A DNA stretch of 64,000 bases, taken from positions 124,001 to 188,000 of the forward strand of contig ML986637.1 in NCBI GenBank assembly GCA_010094045.1, in the 5' to 3' direction. The position numbers and the translations under genes are program-made. Source of the stretch: Lojkania enalia. Its lineage: Eukaryota > Ascomycota > Dothideomycetes > Pleosporales. Within the stretch, counting starts at the first letter, position 1. Every line of letters begins with the position of its first letter. This document shows, piece by piece, positions 57,201 to 64,000 of the stretch. The notes under the pieces are model-generated. The model saw nothing but the letters and a program-made list of their open reading frames with translations. It was not told the DNA's origin and did not search any database.

Positions 57201-57484
57201 GTGGACATATTGGCTACGCACCTACGCGGAATGGCCCTCTTTGTGATGGGGTCGTAGCCCTCGCATTTGACGCCGGCCTTATCGCACGACGCACAGGATG
57301 GCAGGCGCTGGTCGCAGCGGTTCTTGCGCAGCCGGCAGCGATTGCAGGCGGAGACATTGCGGAACGACGAGGCGGAGGAGCTGGAGGCAGCGGGCGAGGG
57401 CGGCTTTACGGCACTGAGATCTTGGGGCGACTCGCCATCGCCGTCATGAGGGCTCTCCTCCAAGGAGCGTTTGAGGCCGGTCAT
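53859..57484 (-). CDS. Zn2Cys6 transcription factor with fungal_trans domain and poly-Thr/poly-Gln tracts
   Basis: Nuclear DNA-binding regulator of 1062 aa in five exons, introns 57076-57221, 56491-56646, 54961-55015 and 54828-54907. The binuclear zinc cluster is CX2CX6CX6CX2CX6C at Cys47-Cys74 (ACNRCRLRKNRCDQ..). It is followed by the linker GYDPITKRAIPRS and a dimerisation coil SYVYYLETRVSYLESLL, restored only by the GTGCGT donor at 57221. The fungal_trans region includes SFFGLHTKPAI, LVELYFEHANPQIPILHRGEF, RRRLWWCVYSLDRLVSTCVGRPFGI and LNYWQAIIMLYRQSL. A (ACA/ACG)n tract encodes 16 Thr and a (CAA)18 tract encodes 18 Gln; the C-terminus is Pro/Gln-rich and may activate. The two N-terminal introns are long (146 and 156 nt). 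It lies 25 kb from the PKS, so I have no reason to call it the cluster regulator. Confidence 0.92.
54207..54260 (-). repeat. (CAA)18 microsatellite coding for poly-Gln
   Basis: A perfect TTG/CAA trinucleotide run of 54 bp inside the last exon of the Zn2Cys6 factor, read in frame as 18 consecutive Gln. Confidence 0.95.
55782..55830 (-). repeat. (ACA)n microsatellite coding for poly-Thr
   Basis: TGT/ACA trinucleotide run with two interruptions by ACG, inside exon 3 of the Zn2Cys6 factor. It is read in frame as 16 Thr. Confidence 0.93.
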
Positions 57485-57542
57485 GGAGGCGCATGGCAGG
57501 ATGGTAGTAGCAACAGGGCTCGTGTACCGGGTTCTCAGATCG

Positions 57543-57571
57543 AGCACAAGCACAAGCACAAGCACAAGCAG
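57543..57571. repeat. (GCACAA)n hexanucleotide array
   Basis: Four to five direct GCACAA units, in the transcribed leader or promoter of the minus-strand Zn2Cys6 factor, about 60 bp before its ATG. Confidence 0.85.
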
Positions 57572-57718
57572 GCGGCAAGCAGCCCCCCGCACTGTCGTCC
57601 ACGGCTGGCGGTGGGAGTAAGCGACTGGGAGCTCTTGGGGACGCGTGGAGGGCCAGCAGGCGGCTGGCGTGCGGATGCCAGACTGCCATGTCCCAAAAGC
57701 AAAGACAGCTGCTGCTTT

Positions 57719-57760
57719 GGGGGGGGGGGGACCACACAGGACCACACAGGGCCACACAGG
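57719..57760. repeat. G12 run followed by ACCACACAGG decamer repeat
   Basis: Twelve consecutive G and then three 10-bp units, ACCACACAGG, ACCACACAGG and GCCACACAGG. Confidence 0.85.
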
Positions 57761-58260
57761 AACCGCACAGCTCCGGCTAGCGACCAAGGCCTCAGTCTCT
57801 TATCAGAACCAAGAGAGATAGCAGCTAAACCTCCGAGAGCCCCGAGCCTAGAACCCGGCATTCTGGTGAGGGCCATGTGATCACCCATCCCCACGTACGT
57901 ACATACACACCAGTTCTTCTTACCTAGGTAGTCCTCTTTTCCGCCCCCCGAAGCCCGGACCCTACTCCGTACTGCACACCCCATCTCCTCATTCATGGCG
58001 ATCCTTTGGCTCCGCCGCAGCTCTGCACGCTCAGCAACAGCTACAGCTTCACTTTCTACTTGCTTTGCGTGCGTAAGGAACTAGCGGCTAGGCTGCGGGC
58101 GATCCGGCCAGGGCTGACTCGTGCCGTCGTCACACGCAAGCACACGCTCTTCAGCACACCGATCGCGGCATCTGAATCTCGTCCTTCACAGCGCGCCGTT
58201 GCGGCACGCATCTTGAAACTTAAAGGCCGCCTGGCCCCGATCGAACGGATGCACAATTCG

Positions 58261-58292
58261 CGTGCTCGTGCGTGCTCGTGCGTGCTGTGCGT
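58261..58292. repeat. CGTGCTCGTG tandem repeat
   Basis: Two perfect copies of the decamer followed by CGTGCTGTGCGTG, read directly. Confidence 0.8.
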
Positions 58293-58750
58293 GAACGTGG
58301 AGAATGTCGAGTCAGTGCGGCCCACAGTGCCAAAAGCGTACCAAAGTGCAGTTTCAATATTAAAGCCTGCTATACGGAGTATTGCCTGTCTAAAACTATC
58401 CCAAGGCGCGTCTAAAGAGGAATTTCGGGGTATTATTCTTTTGTCCAACGCCAGTCAGCCGTTATCCTTCGCAGGTGTCGCTTTTTTTTATCCCCGACCC
58501 GTCTAAGCGGAATTGTCGCCCAAAAGCAAAAAAAAAAGGCCGCCCATCATAATATGATACACTTGTAATCCTTCAAATGCGCCAGGCCGGATGCTAGTCC
58601 CCACAAGTCCATATCCGTCCAACAGTGTCTATAGTTCTGTTCCAAAAACTCCCATAATTTTCCCGTGCTCGCGCCATGTCACACAGACCGCTGCACAAGC
58701 TGAAATCCGTGACGCCTTCATCACCTGTTTATCGCGCCTTGTTCGGCAGT

Positions 58751-60701
58751 CTATTTCGAGAGCATTGCCTGGTCCGTAGCGAGCGTGATGACGGAGTCGG
58801 TGTCCGAGTCAGTTCGCACTAATGGTTCAGTAATGCCGGCTTCTTCATCCTCTTCGTACTCTTCATTGCGGCAGAATCCTGGCCTACGCCTCTCTTCTTT
58901 CATAAACAACCCTGGAACCCAACCAACTATGGCAATAGCGGCGCATGTCCACCAGGCCAGCCCAGATAATCCATGGCCATCCCCGAAGGTGTCCACGGCG
59001 CCTGAAACGGTGGGACCAAAACCACGACATACACTTGCGGAAGAAGCTGCAGCGCCATTCAACGTCCCTAGAACTTTCTTTGAGGGAGCGGCATTTGCAA
59101 GCATAATAGCCAACGAAGGGTATGACAGGGATTGAGCCGTGACTTTCCAAATCAGCAACAGGATAATACCAGCGATGCGGAAGTGCTGGGGAAGGAGAGC
59201 CAGATATGGTGCGCCCAAGTAGAGAAACGGATACAGAGCGATTGTGAGCCAAAATGTACGTAGGCTGCCCAATTTCTTACTGACCCATGGGAAAATAATG
59301 ACCTGAGCAAACATCTGGAGCACCCCCTGCACAGCCAGGATGACACCAATCGTTTGCGTGGAAAAATGGAAGCCGCCTTTGAATTGGAACGGAAGTTTCT
59401 GCTCTGCGTCTGGACCTGGCTCCTCACGAGACATCAATATGGGAAGCAGTTGCTCCAAAGATATGGTATGGCTGGCGTCATATCAGTAATTGTTGGGCAC
59501 ATATTTTCGTTACACTTACAATGCCAGAATGCCGTAGCCAATTATGTTCAAGAGCACCTGTTTTGTGAATGCACCGCGGAGTGTTTGTGATGTCTGGCAT
59601 TCTTTTTCCAGGGAGTAAGGCGGCGGCTCAGCAATAGAACCCCGAGAGCTGCATAGCGTGGGGGAGCTAACAATGCTCCGATACGCCTGAGCGTCATTGC
59701 CCCCCAGCATGGTTCTCATCTCATCCAGAGATCCATCTTTGTCGCTGAAGGGTTTACTGGCACTCCGTCTCCACACCTTACTCACGATCCATTGGCCAGC
59801 TTCCAGACCGCGATCCCGGTCGAGCTTCTTGTCTTCGTGCGTCTCCTCAAGAAAAAGGATTCCCACTGCGAGGCCAAAGATGACCACGGTCGTGCATACC
59901 AGGTTAGGGAGGAGATAGGGATATGTGTCAAAAACAGTTCCCTCGAAAAGTGTGGGGTAGCTGTTAGCAGGACGTGCCAGGATACCGCCAAGACTGGAAC
60001 CAATAATGGTGCTACAGGCGTTGAGTAATAGCATGAAATAAAGTTGACAATTCAACGTACCCGAGACACCAGATAAAAGGCATTATAGAATAGGCCCGAG
60101 CTGTGAAAGTCAGTGTCTACGCTCTGCGGAACAATGGAAGAGGATAGCTTACGCTGATGCGCCTCGACCGTAACCAGCTCTGCGACGGTCGTTTGAAGGA
60201 CGCCGATATTCCTGCACATGGGTCTTAGCGAATATTACCGTACTAAGCGGCACGAATGACCTCACCCGTTCAGCAATCCTCCAAGCGCCCGCGCAACGAG
60301 TGCCATTGGTAGATTTTTAGCGAACCCAAACAGCAGCATGCTCAGGCCCGTTCCGAACAGGCCGCTCAGCAGTACTTTCTTACGTCCCACGCGGTCACTC
60401 AGTCGCCCCCAAAACACACCGCTGGCGCACTCTGCAAAGGCGAATGCGGACGTGACCATGCCAACGTACATCGAGATCTGAGCTTTGTCGTGCGCAATTC
60501 CAAAAGAATCCACCATATAGTACGCATACGGAAAGATGGACATGAAAGCAATTGGCTCGCATATCCTACACAGAGCTGCGCGACAATCAGCAACGGCTAT
60601 TGAATGTCATCACAATCATTCTTACCAAGTATTGCCATCTGCTTCACTGGGAAGGGCGCGGTGTCCCGCACGAGGGCATATGCCCCGCGACCGCGAGCCA
60701 T
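58751..60701 (-). CDS. MFS transporter, DHA1/ZIFL-like (yeast YCR023C type)
   Basis: Major facilitator protein of 565 aa in six exons: 60701-60626, 60575-60266, 60211-60153, 60100-60061, 60011-59520 and 59471-58751. The short N-terminus (MARGRGAYALVRDTAPFPVKQMAIL) enters helix 1 with LCRICEPIAFMSIFPYAYYMV. The loop 2-3 motif is GRLSDRVGRKKVLL, then ALVARALGGLLNGNIGVLQTTVAELV, and HQPRAYSIMPFIWCLGTIIGSSLGGILARP (motif C area). A long cytosolic loop (~100 residues, acidic and Ser-rich) separates the two halves. The second half shows GVILAVQGVLQMFAQV and SLSYPSLAIMLANAAPSKKVLGTLNG. The tail is acidic (EEYEEDEEAG). The architecture fits the fungal group related to YCR023C and plant ZIFL proteins. 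The substrate is unknown. Confidence 0.9.
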
Positions 60702-63700
60702 AAGTGCAATGTGTAGGCAGTGGGCGAGAAACGATGTGACTAAGATTGTTCAAAGGCAGAATGGTGGAATGGACTTGTGTGGAACAAGAAAGATTATCGA
60801 AGTGAGTGGTAAGTACAGTTCATGTGCGATTTGCGTCAGGAAGGGCCACGACCTCCAAGGCTTTAGGGGGAGGCTCGTTTGATATTGACACGAGCGTCAC
60901 AAGATATATAAAGCAGAGAAAGATTTAAGTGGCGTCCTGAAAGCGGATAGCCCGCTGCTGGGACAAGGATTCTGGCGGCGGGGAGAAAACGGAGAGACAG
61001 GCGGTGATTGCTGTGTAAGTGGATACGTAGGACAGTAGTGAGCGGATAGGGACAGCGGAAGGACCATGCACATGTTATTGGGAGGACCCACGATGTCGTG
61101 GCTTGACGAAACGGAGGCATGATTTTCTGAATAAGCGACCAGGAAATGCTGTGCAGGCGGTCAAATCCTGCTAGCTACATGTCACTTTGTGACTCCAGGG
61201 CGACCGGATGTGAAGGGTAACAGTGTGCCCGAATGAGAAGGGCTTTGGTAGCTGCTGCGACCCCTGAACGTGGGCCAGGGCCGTGGAAGCTTTGCAACAC
61301 ACTGGACTGCTGTCGGCTTGAGCGGAACCCATGGAATTGGGCTTGCTAGAGACAGCCGAGTTAAGGCGGACTAGGGCAGCATGAGAGCGTTGAGGACGAC
61401 GTGCCATGACTTGGAACTCGCAAAGACGATCACAGCGCACGTCCCGGCAAAAAGATGTGGGCTTGGGCTAGTCCTGCAGCCTAGGAGCCCTCGTCCGCAT
61501 CCGCGGGTTTGGCCTTCAGAGCTGCACCACACAGCACGCCAGGGCTCCCTGCCGAGCCTCGCAGTAGGAGGTGAACATCGTGCCGACCGTCGCTGGCCGC
61601 TGAGAGTCCGCAAACTGAGGCGGAACCCCTTCCTGGTTCCCCGGGAGGCAAACACCTCTGATCCGGTCCGGACGCCCTCATTTGCTACAGTGCTAGCAAC
61701 TAGCCCTCGGTGACGAGAATATCTGCTCAGGGGCAGCAGACACTGGAACGAGGAGGGCGATCGAAGGCTTGAAAGTGCACGAGTCATTCTGCAGAGCTGT
61801 CGGTAACTGCTTTAGAGAAACGCGGCGCCCGCGAATCAGCTTGCCCAATCTGCTGCATTATCCGCTCCTAAGGTTTGGCAGCAGGGCAGCATCAAACAGC
61901 CGCAATGGCTCCGATAATCCCTAAAATGGCGGTGTATGTGGACAAGGCCTCATTCAGTACAAGAACAATAACATCCGGGTTCGGTTCGCGGTGATGTGCA
62001 CACAACACAGTGCATTTGCTTCGCCTTCTGACGGTATGTACGTGGACAACGATACCAGTCATCAGCGCCGTCCCCGGCGGTCTAGGGCGCGACTCGCGAG
62101 CTCCGTTTGCCTGCTGAGGAGGATGCAAGAGGTTTCGTGTCTACTCATCAGTGCTCCCTGGCGCTCCGCGGCTGGCGATTTTATTTGCTGCCCCAGGAAT
62201 TATTACCTCCACATACCCTGACGGCACTGTCAGCGTGATTTTGCAGCGTCCAACACGACCTTGTCGTGGAGCTGTGGGCTGAATCTGCGGGCAGCCCATG
62301 GTCTGGCTCGATGCCTGCTTTCGTAAACGCCTGCAAAATTCTGTTCTTAATGAGCGTTTTTTCATTCCTGATTGTTGCTGTCATCAGCGCATCATGGCCC
62401 AATGTACCATCAGCTGACACGTCCTCCGCGAACGTTTACGATTCGCAGCGTCGCTGAGCGCCTACATGGCTGCCCGATCCAGCGTCTTGTCCTCGCCGCT
62501 GATGAGTCGGTCGCAGTCCTCCTCATACGTGGGTCCGGGAATGCTTCCGTCGCGTGTCGCCAGCCTAGCTGTCGCAGAAGCAGCGTGGACGATAGTTTGC
62601 GCGGCGTCACTGAACAGAAAACAGTAAGCCCAACGGCTGTTTCAATGCCGGCTTTGCGCTAAGGTGGAGCAGCATACGTTGCGACGGTAAATCTGTGCTT
62701 CTATTTACATAAGGCTGGAAGGTGCAGCAATTGGTCAGGGTGGCTTGCATTTCCCACGCGAGATTTGACAGATGAACAGGGGCATCAGAAGGGCTTGAGA
62801 CGTCCAGTCTTCTTAGTGGCTTCTGGCCTCGAAACCGCGTGACGCCAGGCCGGCGGGTTTGCTCCATATGAATCTTCCGATGGGGGCGCTAGCATGAACG
62901 CGTGTGTTAAATTCGAAGTCCCAAGCTGTCTCGGCGAGGAGGCATCCGAGAAGCAGCGTGCGGATGAGGCACTGGGGGGGGGGGGGGGTGTTGGGGTTTT
63001 GGGGGAAAGGTGAAGCGGCCCCTGTCGTCGCCGGGCTTCGAGGGATTCTGGAAGACAAGCCAGAAACGAATCGCTCGCGTCCAGGCGAGGCCAGGTGACC
63101 TAAAACCCGGCAACATGGGTCGAAATATCTCCGATTTGATCTCCTTTTCCACATTCAAAATGAACGTCACTCACCTCGCCTGGCACTTTGCTGACCACGT
63201 GAACTGGATCCGCCCTCACGTCCGGGCTTGAGGACAGCACTGGGATGGTACCAGTTTCACGTTGACGACTGGAGCCAGCACATTTCGAAGCGGAAAATGA
63301 GTTCCACAGCATATAATGGTAGTATGTAGCCTTGTCGGTGGACCAGCGCGGGTGCTCCGCAACATCAGATCCCGAGTTGCTTGCCCAATGTCTCGCGCGG
63401 AAGCGAAGGAAAGCGGGATCCACCCGCGTGGGAAGCTCTCGTCACTGACACCGCTTTATGATGGGTGACGTTCCCAATGGCGCCTTGAGCCGCCATGGAG
63501 AGCGAATTATCGTCGTGCTGACAGCCCAAGCCGTTACATCTGCGCATCTGACGCTGCTGTTCGCGCCTGACCGCAATAACGATGGACTGCCGTGCATGTG
63601 CATGTACGACTGCGCGACAGATCTTCCTGGATATTTTTGCTGCAGTGCTTACAGGCTTGCTCGCTGATTCCCATCAACCTGTTTCTGCGGGACGCCTTGC

Positions 63701-64000
63701 TGCGACGGAAGCTGGCTGTAGACCGGTCCAAGAGGGAAAGCGGGTCGGATCGACCATGTCTGGTGGGACAGATAATAGCCGCCTCCATGTGATAACTGAG
63801 ATTCTCCGTGTGCCTCTTCTGCATCTCGGAAATAGGGTTTGGGCGTGCGCACAAAGGGTAGATGCACCATTGCCATGTTGCCACGTCGTGGATATATCAG
63901 GCGGCTGAGTTTCTTCAGGGCCTGCATCCTGCTCGCGGCGTCCGGTGAGGAATGACGAGGTGAAGAGTTCCCACGGCGGAGAGAGGGAAGATTTGAGATG
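60702..64000. other. 3.3 kb gene-free stretch, right edge
   Basis: GC-rich sequence with many overlapping short frames on both strands (the longest about 138 codons at 61371-61787), the expected pattern for GC-rich non-coding DNA with few stops. None shows a domain, splice partners or a good start. It includes a poly-G/G4-like tract at 62974-63005. I cannot exclude the 5' or 3' end of a gene that continues beyond 64000. Confidence 0.5.
62974..63005 (+). repeat. Poly-G tract with G-quadruplex potential
   Basis: A run of 15 G is followed by TGTT, GGGG, TTTT and GGGGG, giving four or more G-runs within 32 bases on the plus strand. Confidence 0.8.

Larger units (their letters stand above)
57485..58750. 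other. Repeat-rich leader/intergenic region upstream of the Zn2Cys6 factor
   Basis: 1.27 kb between the factor's ATG and the stop of the second MFS gene. It contains a GCACAA hexamer array at 57543-57571, a 12-G run at 57719-57730, three CCACACAGG-containing decamers at 57731-57760 and a CGTGCTCGTG repeat at 58261-58292. A 166-codon plus-strand frame at 58006-58506 shows no domain. Confidence 0.55.

Noticed and set aside
57485..57787. N-terminal extension of the Zn2Cys6 factor containing a Leu-Val repeat
   Set aside because: The open frame upstream of the ATG at 57484 starts only at a TTG, and the LVLVLV sequence is a translation of the non-coding hexamer repeat.
58006..58506. 166-codon plus-strand frame
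   Set aside because: No domain, and it contains the translation of a simple repeat (RARACSCVLCV). No supporting splice or start context.
61371..61787. 138-codon minus-strand frame in the right-edge region
   Set aside because: Typical long frame of GC-rich DNA, with equally long overlapping frames on the other strand and no recognisable content.

Overview
The window looks like chromosomal DNA of a filamentous ascomycete (Pezizomycotina). The genes are intron-rich, with mostly 42-71 nt GT-AG introns. Gene families typical of that group are present: a highly reducing polyketide synthase, fungal rhodopsin-type membrane proteins, a Zn2Cys6 factor with a long C-terminal region, and a GAF hybrid histidine kinase. 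The class is not decided by what I can see; Leotiomycetes or a near relative is only a guess. All splice models were built by hand from reading frame, splice consensus and remembered family consensus. Every multi-exon total is divisible by three.

Layout. 1-2826 is gene-free. 2827-9850 holds housekeeping genes, all on the minus strand: a mitochondrial DEAD-box helicase, an unknown protein, a GT8 glycosyltransferase and ribosomal protein L7. 10097-28617 is a secondary-metabolite cluster. It contains a reducing PKS (10 exons, 2393 aa), an alpha/beta hydrolase, a stand-alone adenylation enzyme, a 14-TM-type MFS exporter, an ACC-synthase-like PLP enzyme and, at the edge, a rhodopsin-domain membrane protein. 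29146-34795 returns to housekeeping: the tRNA m5C methyltransferase NCL1/Trm4 and the glutamine-dependent NAD synthetase QNS1. 35773-39518 is a GAF hybrid histidine kinase. 40876-44981 encodes a multi-pass membrane protein and a reticulon. 44982-49191 is a 4.2 kb gene-free stretch. 49192-53128 has a second rhodopsin-domain protein and a JmjC protein. 53859-57484 is a Zn2Cys6 transcription factor with poly-Gln and poly-Thr tracts, and 58751-60701 is a second MFS transporter. 60702-64000 is GC-rich and gene-free.

The most interesting part is the cluster. The PKS keeps its KS, AT, KR and ACP catalytic residues and the DH His/Asp pair. Its C-methyltransferase and enoylreductase domains have lost their cofactor-binding signatures, so the expected chain is unmethylated and unsaturated (polyene-like). 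The PKS has no release domain, and a discrete hydrolase lies next to it. A truncated NRPS-like enzyme (A domain only) and a PLP enzyme suggest that the released acid is activated and then joined to, or converted into, a nitrogen compound. No P450, trans-ER or cluster-specific regulator is visible between the flanking housekeeping genes. The product and the order of steps are inference.
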